Positions 1 to 7,621 are shown, counted from the stretch's first letter. The stretch: 27,524 bases of DNA from an uncultured Oscillospiraceae bacterium (GCA_910578755.1 CAJTSZ010000015.1:1-27524); one strand, 5' to 3'. Notes: generated by a model from the letters alone, not told the origin. Numbers and translations: made by a program.

Positions 1-203
1 ATACCACTGCGCGCGTTGCGCTTTGTGGTATAATAACGGCAAAGCCGTTATTATACCACTGCGCGCGTTGCGCTTTGTGGTATAATAACGGCAAAGCCGT
101 TATTATATTTCAAGTGGCGTTCGCCTCGCCCCCGCTGGCGTTGCCAGCTGTTGCAACCGGCGAAACCGCCAATTATACCACTGCGCGCGTTGCGCTTTGT
201 GGT
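1..203. repeat. Tandem 52-bp palindromic repeat, two full copies and one partial
   Basis: Positions 1-52 and 53-104 are identical 52-bp units, and 175-203 repeats the first 29 bases. Each unit contains two perfect inverted repeats: ATACCAC..GTGGTAT enclosing a GCGC..GCGC hairpin, and AATAACGGC-AAA-GCCGTTATT. The array is cut by the window edge, so the copy number is a minimum. It could fold as RNA or as cruciform DNA. No spacers of CRISPR type are present. Confidence 0.85.
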
Positions 204-439
204 TATTATATTTTCAGTGTTGCAGAAGCCCTAACCGATAGAGCCTGGAAGTCTGGTAATGCCGAGCACAGGCAAGCCTGTAAGTTACAAGTTCGCACCG
301 GCGGGCAACAGCCCCACAGTGTGGCAACTCCCGCTTCAACTGTAGTTTGTAAGTTTGTTAAAGGCAAACTTGTAGCTCAAACAGTAAAAATGGGGATATT
401 TAATTGTAATATAAATTAGGTGCAAAGGGGGAACGCCTT
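204..439. other. Gene-free leader upstream of the radical SAM gene
   Basis: I see no convincing gene here. The stretch contains a further hairpin near 350-372 (CAAGTTTG-type arms around TTAAAGG) and an A/T-rich segment at about 385-420 that could hold the promoter of the next gene. No promoter with a good -35 and -10 pair could be fixed. A ribosome site (AAAGGGGG, about 425-432) precedes the ATG at 440. Confidence 0.4.
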
Positions 440-1291
440 ATGAATAGGGAGGAACTGTATGCCTCTATTTACAGCCATAACACTGTTTACCGTCCGCCTC
501 AGGAGGAGGAAAGCGCCCTGCTGGAGGTATCCTTGGGGTGCAGCTGGGGCAAGTGCCTGTTTTGCGACTTTGCAAAGGACGCTTTTTGCATCCACCCTAT
601 GGAAAAAATAGAAGAAAGCGCCCGCATTTTGGGCCAGCTGGAAGGGGAGAAAAACCGGGTATTCTTCTTAGGGGAAAATGCGTTGGTACTTTCCATGGAG
701 CAGCACAGAAGGGTATTCCAGGCGGTGCATACCTATATGCCAAAGGTGACCCAGGCTGCCATGTATGCCCGGGTGGATGATGTTCTGCGCAAAAGCGAGG
801 AGGAGCTGTTGGAGCTGAAGGCTTTGGGCCTGTGCGACCTGCACATTGGCGTGGAATCCGGCAGCGATTCCATTCTCCTTATGATGAACAAGGGCGTCAC
901 CTCCTACGATACCATTACCGCCTTAAAACGGCTGGATAAGGTGGGCATTGGCTACTATGTCACCGTTATTTTGGGCCTGGGGGGCAAAACCTTCCGCAAC
1001 CTTCACGCCATTGAAACAGCCCGTATGCTCAACCAGGTGCATCCAAAGCACATTTGGTGCCTGGCCCTTACCCTGTGGCCCAAAACGCCCCTGTATCAAA
1101 TGGTACAGCGGGGCGAGTACGATGTCCTTTCCCCCTGGGAAATTTTGCTGGAAGAGAGGATTTTGGTGGAAAACCTGAATATTGAGTGTATGTTTATGGA
1201 TACTACTGCCCTAGGCCAGTTTACCATTCAAGGCTTTTTGCCCCAAGGGAAGGAGGGGATTATCCGTGCTATAAACCGCCTGTTAGGGTAA
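440..1291 (+). CDS. Radical SAM protein, unassigned function
   Basis: A 283-aa protein with three clustered cysteines, Cys34, Cys39 and Cys42, which would hold the 4Fe-4S cluster of a radical SAM enzyme. Spacing is CX4CX2C rather than the usual CX3CX2C. Downstream, GVESGSD near residue 138 is the typical SAM-binding segment of HemN/elongator-like radical SAM proteins. LGLGGKT near residue 180 also fits that fold. There is no extra cysteine-rich C-terminal domain, so no second cluster of SPASM type is visible. The ATG at 440 follows AAAGGGGG. The gene lies 37 nt upstream of a GNAT gene and may be its operon partner. The substrate cannot be named from sequence. Confidence 0.8.
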   Translation: MNREELYASIYSHNTVYRPPQEEESALLEVSLGCSWGKCLFCDFAKDAFCIHPMEKIEESARILGQLEGEKNRVFFLGENALVLSMEQHRRVFQAVHTYMPKVTQAAMYARVDDVLRKSEEELLELKALGLCDLHIGVESGSDSILLMMNKGVTSYDTITALKRLDKVGIGYYVTVILGLGGKTFRNLHAIETARMLNQVHPKHIWCLALTLWPKTPLYQMVQRGEYDVLSPWEILLEERILVENLNIECMFMDTTALGQFTIQGFLPQGKEGIIRAINRLLG

Positions 1292-1328
1292 AAGGGGCGG
1301 AAATCATATCAAAAAAAGGAGAAAAACA

Positions 1329-1856
1329 ATGCTGCTGTGTTATAACAATATTACTATACGAAACGCCACGCCAAAGGACGGGGAGCTGCTGTGCCAGTGG
1401 TGGAACAATGGGGAGCTTATGGTGGATGTGGGCTTCCCCAAGGGCCTAGGTACAACGGCAGAAAAAATTTTCGCAGATTTGGCCACCGATTCTGATGATA
1501 CCCGCCGCAGGCTCATTGTGGAACTGGACGGGCGCCCCATGGGGGAAATGGCCTATGAAAATTTGGAAAACAACACCGCAAGTATGGATATAAAAATCTG
1601 CGACTTATCCCTGCAAAACCGGGGCTACGGTAAAATTTTAATGAGTTTGGTTATTGCCTGGCTGTTTGACCAGGGCTATAGGGAAATTCTCCTCAAAGTG
1701 GATGGGGATAATAAACGGGCCCAGCACGTTTATGAGCAGCTAGGCTTTGTGCCTGTGGCCACCCATAAGGATTCCTGGAAGGACCAGCTGGGCAACCTGC
1801 GCTGGGAAATAGACTACCGTTTGACACAGGAAAATTTTAATAATTATGCAAAATAG
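1329..1856 (+). CDS. GNAT-family N-acetyltransferase
   Basis: A 175-aa single-domain acetyltransferase expected to move the acetyl group of acetyl-CoA onto an amine. The acetyl-CoA pyrophosphate loop is visible as QNRGYGK at about residues 97-103. It is followed by the typical helix and the strand-helix ending NKRAQHVYEQLGF, a hallmark of the RimJ/RimL and spermidine acetyltransferase branch. The start at 1329 is supported by AAAAAGGAG a few bases upstream. It sits between the radical SAM gene and dsdA (12 nt before dsdA), so the three are probably co-transcribed. The acceptor is unknown. Confidence 0.85.
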   Translation: MLLCYNNITIRNATPKDGELLCQWWNNGELMVDVGFPKGLGTTAEKIFADLATDSDDTRRRLIVELDGRPMGEMAYENLENNTASMDIKICDLSLQNRGYGKILMSLVIAWLFDQGYREILLKVDGDNKRAQHVYEQLGFVPVATHKDSWKDQLGNLRWEIDYRLTQENFNNYAK

Positions 1857-1868
1857 GTGGGGGAGTAA

Positions 1869-3191
1869 ATGGACAAGGTAAATTTGGAAAAATTGCTGCA
1901 AAATCCAGCGGTGGCGGCCGCAGCAAGCCTAAAGGAAACCGCTTGGCTTAACCCGGGGCTGCGGCCCTTTGCCCAGGTTAGGGAACAGCTCCCTGTTACT
2001 TGGGAACAGGTGGAGGAGGCGCGCCAGCGGCTGGAACGGTTTGCCCCCTACCTCAGCCAGGTCTTCCCCGAAACGGCCCCGGCAGGGGGGCTCATTGAAT
2101 CCCCCCTAAAGCCCATTCCCAACATGGAAAAGCTGCTTCGCCAGCAGGGCGCATTGCAGGGCAAATGGCTGCTGAAAATGGATAGCCACCTGCCGGTGGC
2201 GGGCTCCATTAAGGCGCGGGGCGGTATTCACGAAGTGCTTAAACACAGCGAGGATTTGGCCCTGGCGGCAGGGCTGCTCCATAAGGGGGAAAGCTATGCC
2301 TGCCTTGCCAGGCCGGAGTTCCGGGAGTTTTTCAGCCGTTACACAGTGCAGGTGGGTTCCACAGGGAATTTGGGCCTGAGCATAGGGATTATGAGCGCCC
2401 AGCTGGGCTATCACGCGGTGGTACATATGTCCGCCGATGCAAAGCAGTGGAAAAAGGATCTGCTGCGCGCTAAAGGCGTTACCGTGGTGGAGTACGCTTC
2501 CGACTATGGAAAGGCAGTAGAGGAGGGGAGGCGCCTCTCCCAACAGGACCCTAACAGCTATTTTGTAGATGACGAAAATTCCTTGGATTTGTTTTTAGGC
2601 TATGCCGTAGCCGGGGAACGGCTGAAAAAACAAATGAAAGAACAAAACATTCCCGTGGATAAAACCCACCCTCTTTTTGTTTACCTGCCCTGCGGCATAG
2701 GTGGCGCCCCAGGCGGGGTGGCCTTCGGCTTAAAAATGGCCTTTGGGGAGAATGTCCACTGCTTTTTTACAGAACCAACCCATGCCTGCTGTATGCTTTT
2801 GGGTATGGCTACCGGGCTCCATGATGGTATTAGCGTGGGGGATGTGGGAATTGACGGAAAAACCCAGGCAGACGGTTTGGCTGTAGGGCGTCCCTCTGCC
2901 TTTGTGGGTAAGGTTATGGAGCCAATGCTCAGCGGGGTGTTCACATTGTCGGACAGCCGTCTGCTGCCTTGGATGAGGGCCCTGCTTCAGGAGGAGGGTA
3001 TATTTATAGAACCCTCTGCCTGCGCTGCCTTTGGGGCTGTGCCCCACAGCGGCACTCTAAAGGAATATGTGTTGGCACATGGGCTGGAACCCTTCATGGC
3101 AAATGCTGCTCACTTGGCCTGGGCTACTGGCGGCAGCCTGGTACCATCTTCTGTGCGGGAGGAATACCTGCAAGCTGCCAACAGCCTGTAA
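1869..3191 (+). CDS. dsdA: D-serine ammonia-lyase (D-serine dehydratase)
   Basis: A 440-aa PLP enzyme that converts D-serine to pyruvate and ammonia, in the cytosol. The PLP lysine is Lys115 in GSIKARGG. The phosphate/substrate loop GSTGNLG lies near residue 161, and the glycine-rich segment PCGIGGAPGG lies near residue 275. Length and residue order match the E. coli-type DsdA (about 442 aa). The ATG at 1869 follows GGTGGGGG. It ends the likely radical SAM-GNAT-dsdA unit. No LysR-type dsdC regulator or D-serine permease is adjacent, so it probably detoxifies or uses D-serine without dedicated uptake here. I see no clear terminator after it. Confidence 0.93.
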   Translation: MDKVNLEKLLQNPAVAAAASLKETAWLNPGLRPFAQVREQLPVTWEQVEEARQRLERFAPYLSQVFPETAPAGGLIESPLKPIPNMEKLLRQQGALQGKWLLKMDSHLPVAGSIKARGGIHEVLKHSEDLALAAGLLHKGESYACLARPEFREFFSRYTVQVGSTGNLGLSIGIMSAQLGYHAVVHMSADAKQWKKDLLRAKGVTVVEYASDYGKAVEEGRRLSQQDPNSYFVDDENSLDLFLGYAVAGERLKKQMKEQNIPVDKTHPLFVYLPCGIGGAPGGVAFGLKMAFGENVHCFFTEPTHACCMLLGMATGLHDGISVGDVGIDGKTQADGLAVGRPSAFVGKVMEPMLSGVFTLSDSRLLPWMRALLQEEGIFIEPSACAAFGAVPHSGTLKEYVLAHGLEPFMANAAHLAWATGGSLVPSSVREEYLQAANSL

Positions 3192-3237
3192 CCCTTTCCC
3201 CAAAAACAGTCCCAAAATGCCTTCACCGGGTACCATG

Positions 3238-3267
3238 TTGAACCCTGTCAAACAATGGAAACATAAT
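3238..3267 (+). promoter_or_regulatory. Possible weak sigma-A promoter for the 145-aa gene
   Basis: TTGAAC at 3238-3243 and CATAAT at 3262-3267 are separated by 18 nt. They lie 43 nt before the ATG at 3311. The match to consensus is moderate. Confidence 0.35.
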
Positions 3268-3310
3268 AAAATCAAATTGGCAAATTAGAATACAAAAGGA
3301 GGCTGCACTT

Positions 3311-3748
3311 ATGATAGAAGCGAATGTATTTAAACAAATATTGGAAGAAAACGAAGGCCAGTTTCCTATGTTGACCCTTGACGAATTTTTCAGCGGAAAT
3401 TCAGAGGAGGATACCATCGCCCCTAACCAATGGGGACAGGGGAGGCCCTCACTTGGTGAAATGTGGGAGATGTTGCGAAAGGTTGAGCTGATGCCAAATG
3501 TGGCATGGGTCCGTGTTGCATTACATGATGATACAGAAATTATTGAAGAAAATGGAACAGAAATTTTGAATCTTGCCGGGGATTCTATTGTGGTATGCAC
3601 AGATATGAAATCTGACGAACTGAAAAAAATAGTGAATTGTGAATGGCTTTGTTCGGATGGGGTAGTTGAATCTGAACCAGCTCTATACTATTCGTGCATA
3701 CCACCAATTCCCCCAAATTATAATTGTTTGGAGATAGTGTGGGACTAA
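3311..3748 (+). CDS. Hypothetical protein, possibly immunity-like
   Basis: A 145-aa soluble, acidic protein with no signal peptide or membrane segment. The ATG at 3311 is preceded by AAAAGGAGG. Features that can be seen are the central NQWGQGRPSLGEMW segment near residue 39, a stretch of beta-strand-like sequence (residues 65-95) and a C-terminal PPIPPNYNCLEIVWD. Style and location, alone beside an A/T-rich stretch without genes, recall orphan immunity proteins of polymorphic toxin loci, but no toxin is visible next to it. I do not recognise a named family with certainty. Confidence 0.6.
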   Translation: MIEANVFKQILEENEGQFPMLTLDEFFSGNSEEDTIAPNQWGQGRPSLGEMWEMLRKVELMPNVAWVRVALHDDTEIIEENGTEILNLAGDSIVVCTDMKSDELKKIVNCEWLCSDGVVESEPALYYSCIPPIPPNYNCLEIVWD

Positions 3749-3925
3749 TTTAAAAACAAACAATATTAGTCGGATAAAATTAGAAAAGGGAATTTACATC
3801 AGCACAGAAGGTAAAAGGAAAGAATATAATAACCGCTTTACGGTTGCCGCTGCTTTGGGAACCCTATGCAGAGCGCCCCGCCCCTGGCCCCGTTGGCACA
3901 GGCTTGGCAGCAGCCAAAAGAGAGC

Positions 3926-3961
3926 AAAAAATTAACGGTCACAGTTTCCTGTGACCGTTAA
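3926..3961 (-). terminator. Intrinsic terminator, minus strand
   Basis: The arms at 3932-3944 and 3949-3961 form a 13-bp perfect stem, with a GAAA tetraloop when read on the minus strand. Six U residues follow (complement of 3926-3931). The plus-strand side lacks a U-run, so the terminator serves leftward transcription, matching the minus-strand promoter at 4833-4861. Confidence 0.8.
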
Positions 3962-4711
3962 TACTGGTGTTCATTATTCAATCTGTTTCACCCTTTTCTT
4001 TTCACCGTATACTTTTAAAGCTGTGTGCTATTTTTAGGAGCGTTTTGTTTTTTCCGCATACTTGTTTTCCTGTCGCCATTCTGTCCTTATTCTGTTTTAT
4101 TTTGCTTTAATTTCTACAGCTTATTTTGGCTTTTTTCTTTTCTCTTTATATTCCAGCTTTTATTTTACTTAAACCGTCTTAAAATTTACTTTAATCCCTT
4201 TTGTTTTCTCTCTACTAATTTGTAATTGTTAACCTAATACTATAAATAATTTTTTGTTTTATAATTACTTTTTGTAAAGGTACTTCAGCAGTAAATTTAC
4301 TGTTTTCAATTTGCTACAAGAACTGAACCCATTTGGTTTTAAAGTAATTGTTTATTTTGTTACCACATCTTTTCCAAAGATACTGTTTTAGTTCCTTCAT
4401 TTAGTTTACAATTTGTATTATTTTGTTTTGTAATACGCAATGTACTTTAATAAAGGCAGGTAACTTGCTGTTTTATAAAGATGAAAATTTTATTATGCCT
4501 GTTTCACTGGTCTCACCCTTACTTTTAAATTTACAACGTTTTGTTAATTGGCGGCTTTTGGGGAAAAGTCCATCTATATTAACAATGCAAGGTAATACTA
4601 AAGAGGATTTGTTCCATATTCAGTTGTGATGCTTCTTTATTTCTTAGATATTTTGTTTAGTGATTGAATTTTGGAAAAACTGTTTTTAAACTAATTTCCC
4701 TAAAATCTAAC

Positions 4712-4780
4712 TTATGAGAAGCGGTAAATTTTTGGTTGGTTCCCCTGTTGAGATTTGGCTTGTGGTGCTTCATCGTACAT
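4712..4780 (-). CDS. Possible 22-codon leader or truncated gene start
   Basis: A 22-codon frame starts at 4780 on the minus strand. AAGGAAAGGG lies about 9 nt upstream, and a consensus promoter lies some 50 nt upstream of the start. The polar peptide begins MYDEAPQAK and ends KIYRFS. A promoter, ribosome site and start are all in place, yet the frame stops early, which suggests either a leader peptide or the intact beginning of a gene whose remainder has decayed. No family is recognised. Confidence 0.3.
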   Translation of the reverse strand: MYDEAPQAKSQQGNQPKIYRFS

Positions 4781-4832
4781 GGGAGTTCACCCTTTCCTTA
4801 GCTTATTTAATATTACCTTTTGTTGTGATTTA

Positions 4833-4861
4833 AGTATAACCGATAATTTAGTTAATGTCAA
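4833..4861 (-). promoter_or_regulatory. Consensus sigma-A promoter, minus strand
   Basis: Read on the minus strand: TTGACA (4861-4856), a 17-nt spacer, then TATACT (4838-4833). Transcription would start near 4826 and run left into the A-rich stretch. It is divergent from the DUF1292 promoter at 4923. Confidence 0.8.
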
Positions 4862-4922
4862 TAGTTTTTTTCAACAATTCAATAAAAAAATATTAAAATA
4901 ACTGTAAAATTACAGAACATCA

Positions 4923-4951
4923 TTGACTTTAGCCTAAGAATGCTTTAAGAT
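4923..4951 (+). promoter_or_regulatory. Sigma-A promoter of the DUF1292 gene
   Basis: TTGACT at 4923-4928, a 17-nt spacer and TAAGAT at 4946-4951. It lies 31 nt before the start codon at 4983. Confidence 0.75.
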
Positions 4952-4982
4952 ATGCTTAGGTTATTTGGAAGGAGTGAACAGC

Positions 4983-5294
4983 ATGGCAAACGAATATGGG
5001 AACGATATCCTTACTTTAGAGGATGAAACCGGTGCGGAACATTCCTTCGAGGTTTTAGACGCTATTGATACCGGCGAAAACCGTTACCTCGCCCTTACCC
5101 CGGTTTTTGACGGCCCAGAGGAACTGCTGGAGGACAGCGGCGACTTGGTCATTGTAAAGGTAATTACGGATGAAAACGGCGAAGAGATTTTGGTTACCAT
5201 TGATAATGAGGAAGAAATGGATGAAGTGGCCGATATCTTTATGGAACGCTTGGAACAGGATTACGACATTGTTGTGGAAGGCAACGAGGAATAA
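4983..5294 (+). CDS. DUF1292 domain protein (YrzB-like)
   Basis: A 103-aa, strongly acidic small protein of the DUF1292 family. The family pattern is present: a short N-terminus, then LEDETGAEHSFEVLDAI, a central strand YLALTP near residue 37, then acidic VTIDNEEEMDEVADIF. The family is conserved in Bacillota, often close to alaS/ruvX genes, with unknown function. I chose the ATG at 4983 because GGAAGGAG lies 8-14 nt upstream; an in-frame TTG at 4965 would overlap that ribosome site. It has its own promoter and is followed after 50 nt by a 6S RNA. Confidence 0.88.
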   Translation: MANEYGNDILTLEDETGAEHSFEVLDAIDTGENRYLALTPVFDGPEELLEDSGDLVIVKVITDENGEEILVTIDNEEEMDEVADIFMERLEQDYDIVVEGNEE

Positions 5295-5311
5295 TCCGCC
5301 GTTAAACTTCA

Positions 5312-5317
5312 TATAAT
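5312..5317 (+). promoter_or_regulatory. -10 box of the probable 6S RNA promoter
   Basis: TATAAT at 5312-5317. No good -35 is seen. A hairpin, GTGCCG-GCAA-CGGCAC at 5324-5339, follows directly and may be the 5' end of the primary transcript. Confidence 0.45.
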
Positions 5318-5344
5318 GAAATTGTGCCGGCAACGGCACCATGG

Positions 5345-5534
5345 AATTCCTGCTGTGTTCGAGGAAGTATGGTTTTTATAATCCAACACTTTAACTTTGG
5401 GAGCAGCGGCTCCTGCGGCGAATTGCAGACCTCCCGCCCTTAAGCGGACGAAGGGAGCATGAAACCCCAGGGCGCACACCCACCTGTCGTAAGACGGGTT
5501 TTAAAGCGCCATACCACGGCACCGCGGGATTCCT
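5345..5534 (+). ncRNA. ssrS: 6S RNA (probable)
   Basis: About 190 nt with the layout of 6S RNA, which binds sigma-A RNA polymerase in stationary phase. The 5' part (AATTCCTGCTGTGTTCG) and the 3' part (ACGGCACCGCGGGATTCC) pair as a closing stem and resemble the ends of E. coli 6S RNA. A second helix, GTATGG 5367-5372 with CCATAC 5509-5514, leads towards a large open centre. Beyond it lie further paired segments (for example GGGAG..CTCCC). Position after a DUF1292 gene and the lack of an open frame support an RNA gene. The identification rests on reading by eye; a covariance search would settle it. Confidence 0.75.
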
Positions 5535-5572
5535 TTTTTGTATTTCCGCCCCTAGGGGGCAAAAACAATAAA

Positions 5573-5602
5573 AATTCCACCTGTTTTCAGGTGTGGATTT
5601 TA
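5573..5602 (+). terminator. Terminator-like hairpin downstream of 6S RNA
   Basis: CCACCTG-TTTT-CAGGTGTGG followed by ATTTTAT at 5576-5602. An A-run precedes it, so it could work in both directions. A smaller GC hairpin (CGCCCC-TA-GGGGGC) lies at about 5547-5560. Confidence 0.6.
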
Positions 5603-5635
5603 TAAATTGGAAGTTTTCAGCTGGAGGGAAGGATA

Positions 5636-6053
5636 GGCTGGTCAAACACACAACGGGCCGAGATACAGTATTTCTGCACCAGCACCCGCAACCGGACGCC
5701 AAGGTTCCTATGCGGCTGTACCCTCAAGCTCCAGCTTGGTTTTATCCTTACTATCTTTGCCAGCTATCAAATTACAGAATTCCAGCTTGCGGACATTAAA
5801 GCGTTTTACAAGTTGCTCCATACGCCCCATTTCGGGCCGGACCAGCTGCGGACCCCCTCCCCCTCCCGCGTTGCCAAGGCTTTGGAACAGTTGGATGGGG
5901 ATTGCCATTACCAAACACGTTCGCTGTTTGGGGGAGGCGCGCTATCAAATCACCGAGGTCAGCCCCCGCTATATAAGCGATTATCAAAACGAGCTGAACT
6001 ACGGCTATGAAAAAGGATACGTCCAATATTTTAGTGCCAATCCTGTTTTGTAA
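5636..6053 (+). pseudogene. Possible frameshifted gene remnant
   Basis: Two plus-strand frames join into one protein-like sequence if one base is gained or lost in the G-run near 5929-5934. The first frame reads SYQITEFQLADIKAFYKLL (from 5762) and continues to HYQTRSLFGGG. The second reads ARYQITEVSPRYISDYQNEL (from 5937) and ends at the TAA at 6051-6053. No clear start codon or ribosome site is seen. An overlapping 68-codon minus-strand frame (5708-5914) has similar codon style but no ribosome site. I do not recognise a family, so this could equally be noncoding. Confidence 0.3.
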
Positions 6054-6156
6054 TTTTCCCCCGGCAAGGGGTGGAATTGCAGGGCATTTCAGTGAGAAGG
6101 ACACAAAAGCAAGTTGGGAGTTTATAAAATAAAGCAGTGTCGGGCGTTGCCCGCCT

Positions 6157-6188
6157 GCTGCCCCGGCCCTTGGGTTGGGGGCTTTTTT
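6157..6188 (+). terminator. Intrinsic terminator just before tcdA
   Basis: CCCCGGCC-CTTG-GGTTGGGG (8 bp with two G-U pairs), followed by GCTTTTTTA. A second GC hairpin (CGGGC-GTT-GCCCG) lies upstream at about 6139-6151. It separates tcdA from upstream transcription; the tcdA ribosome site lies only some 10 nt after it, so attenuation of tcdA is also possible. Confidence 0.65.
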
Positions 6189-6208
6189 ATTTGTTTGGAG
6201 GGAAAAGC

Positions 6209-6925
6209 ATGGAATGGTTGCTGCGCACACAGGCACTTTTTGGGGAAGAAACGGTGAAAAGGCTGCAAAACGCCACGGTTGCGGTGTTGGGCCTGGGCGG
6301 CGTTGGGGGCTCGGCGGCAGAGGCCCTGTGCCGCATGGGAGTAGGTACCTTAATACTGGTGGATAAGGATACGGTGGATGTTACCAACCTAAACCGGCAG
6401 CTTTTGGCTACCACCGCCAGCGTGGGCGTGGATAAGGTGGAGGCGGCCCGGCAAAGGCTGCTTTCCATTAACCCCAAGGTGAACCTTGTATTAAAAAAGG
6501 AGTTTTACCTGCCTCAACAGTCGGACTTTTTGTACCAGTACAGCCCGGATTTGGTTTTGGACGCAATAGACACTGTTACAGCCAAGCTGCACCTGGCACA
6601 AACCTGTATGGAAAAACAGATTCCCTTTGTTATGTGTTTGGGAACAGGGAACCGCAAGGACCCTTCCCTGCTGCGGTGGGGCAATATCAGCCAAACGGCT
6701 GGCAGCGGCTGCCCGTTGGCCAGGGTAATGCGCCGGGAATTAAAAAAGCGGGGTGTGGAAAAGCAGATGGTGGTTTATTCCGTGGAGGAGGCGGCAAAAA
6801 CCACGGTAGGCCAGGAGGAAAACGGACGCCACAGCCCGGCAAGCTGCGCCTTTGTGCCGCCTGCCGCCGGCTGCCTTTTGGCCAGCGTAGGCCTCCGGCT
6901 GCTGTTGGGGGAAATTGAACTGTAA
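6209..6925 (+). CDS. tcdA: tRNA threonylcarbamoyladenosine dehydratase (ThiF/MoeB family)
   Basis: A 238-aa ATP-dependent E1-like protein that cyclises N6-threonylcarbamoyladenosine at position 37 of ANN-decoding tRNAs to its cyclic form. The nucleotide-binding loop GLGGVGG is at residues 28-34. The ATP/Mg segment LVDKDTVDVTNLNRQ follows near residue 50, then VLDAIDTVTAK near residue 115. The CsdL/TcdA-type ending with GCPLARVMRRELKK and YSVEE separates it from MoeB and ThiF. The ATG at 6209 is chosen for TTGGAGGG 7-14 nt upstream; earlier in-frame codons lie within the upstream terminator. It is a single-gene unit ended by a strong terminator. Confidence 0.9.
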   Translation: MEWLLRTQALFGEETVKRLQNATVAVLGLGGVGGSAAEALCRMGVGTLILVDKDTVDVTNLNRQLLATTASVGVDKVEAARQRLLSINPKVNLVLKKEFYLPQQSDFLYQYSPDLVLDAIDTVTAKLHLAQTCMEKQIPFVMCLGTGNRKDPSLLRWGNISQTAGSGCPLARVMRRELKKRGVEKQMVVYSVEEAAKTTVGQEENGRHSPASCAFVPPAAGCLLASVGLRLLLGEIEL

Positions 6926-6945
6926 AATAAAATATGTATAAAACA

Positions 6946-6982
6946 AAGCCTTTTTGGGACAATAACCCAAAAGGGCTTTTTT
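6946..6982 (+). terminator. Intrinsic terminator of tcdA
   Basis: AAGCCTTTTTGGG pairs with CCCAAAAGGGCTT across a 7-nt loop, followed by a T-run (6977-6982). It starts 20 nt after the tcdA stop. Confidence 0.85.
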
Positions 6983-7177
6983 GCAGGCAGCCAAAAAATT
7001 CCTAAAAGATGGGGATAAATACCCGCAGTGCTTGGGAATAGAAAGCCCTAAAAATCACATAAATGTGTGAAAACCTCACAAAACCTCACAAAAGGGCCGC
7101 AGTATGGGGTTGCAGGGGCAGGAATTGGCCCCCAATTTTGTGAAAACGCTAAAAGGCACCAATTTCCTTGTAAAATA

Positions 7178-7203
7178 CCTTACAGTAAAGTTCCACTGTA
7201 AGG
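7178..7203. promoter_or_regulatory. Perfect 9-bp inverted repeat upstream of the TSUP pair
   Basis: CCTTACAGT (7178-7186) and ACTGTAAGG (7195-7203) are separated by 8 nt. They lie 52 nt before the ATG of the first TSUP gene. The size and symmetry fit an operator or an mRNA leader hairpin. No regulator gene is adjacent. Confidence 0.55.
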
Positions 7204-7255
7204 TTTGAAGCAGGGGTGTGGGTCTGGAAGCCCCAAAGAAAGGAAGGATATTTTT

Positions 7256-7597
7256 ATGCAGGCGATTGCTGCCGGAATGCTGGCCGGCTTTTTAAACGGG
7301 CTGTTGGGGGCCGGCGGGGGGATTTTGGCGGTGGCATTATTGAGCCGCAGCGGCCTGGCCCGCAAGGAGGCCCATGCCACAGCTTTAGCCCTTATGCTTC
7401 CCTTAACAGTTATTAGCCTGGTGGTGTACCAGCTCCATGGAAACTTGCCCTTAAAGCAGGTGTGGCCCTTTTTGTTCCCGGCCCTGCTGGGGGCGTTGGC
7501 AGGGGCGTGGCTGCTGAAAAAAACCCCCTTGTTGTGGGTACGGCTTTTGTTTGGGCTTTTGGTGCTTTATTCGGCAGTAAGAATGCTATTGCAGTAA
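7256..7597 (+). CDS. TauE/SafE (TSUP) family membrane protein, N-terminal-half type
   Basis: A 113-aa integral membrane protein equal to one half of a normal TSUP transporter (about 250 aa). The N-terminal GFLNGLLGAGGGILAVALL (residues 11-29) is the conserved TSUP first-helix motif. About three to four hydrophobic segments follow. TSUP proteins export small organic or sulfur-containing anions such as sulfite or sulfoacetate. I chose the ATG at 7256 because AAAGGAAGG lies 8-14 nt upstream; an earlier start at 7205 would add a polar tail that spoils the membrane start. It probably works with the next gene as a two-subunit transporter. Confidence 0.82.
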   Translation: MQAIAAGMLAGFLNGLLGAGGGILAVALLSRSGLARKEAHATALALMLPLTVISLVVYQLHGNLPLKQVWPFLFPALLGALAGAWLLKKTPLLWVRLLFGLLVLYSAVRMLLQ

Positions 7598-7621
7598 AAA
7601 GGAGAAAGGGGGCGCAGAGCT

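Larger units (their letters stand above)
3749..4922. other. A/T-rich gene-poor stretch bounded by a minus-strand promoter and terminator
   Basis: About 1.2 kb without a convincing gene. The plus strand is T-rich and the minus strand A-rich from about 4014 to 4900. Plus-strand open frames here are low-complexity hydrophobic artefacts of the T-richness. The minus strand has a consensus promoter (4833-4861) and an intrinsic terminator (3926-3961), which would define a transcript of about 0.9 kb. Only very short frames are open in it: 22 codons at 4712-4780, and others of about 25-28 codons further on. It may be a decayed acquired gene, a short-peptide mRNA or a noncoding RNA. Confidence 0.5.

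Noticed and set aside
75..419. Open frame of 114 codons over the palindromic repeats
   Set aside because: It consists of repeat sequence, has no ribosome site and its composition is set by the palindromes.
4025..4629. Hydrophobic open frames on the plus strand
   Set aside because: They arise from T-rich sequence (Phe/Leu runs), start at unsupported codons and lack ribosome sites.
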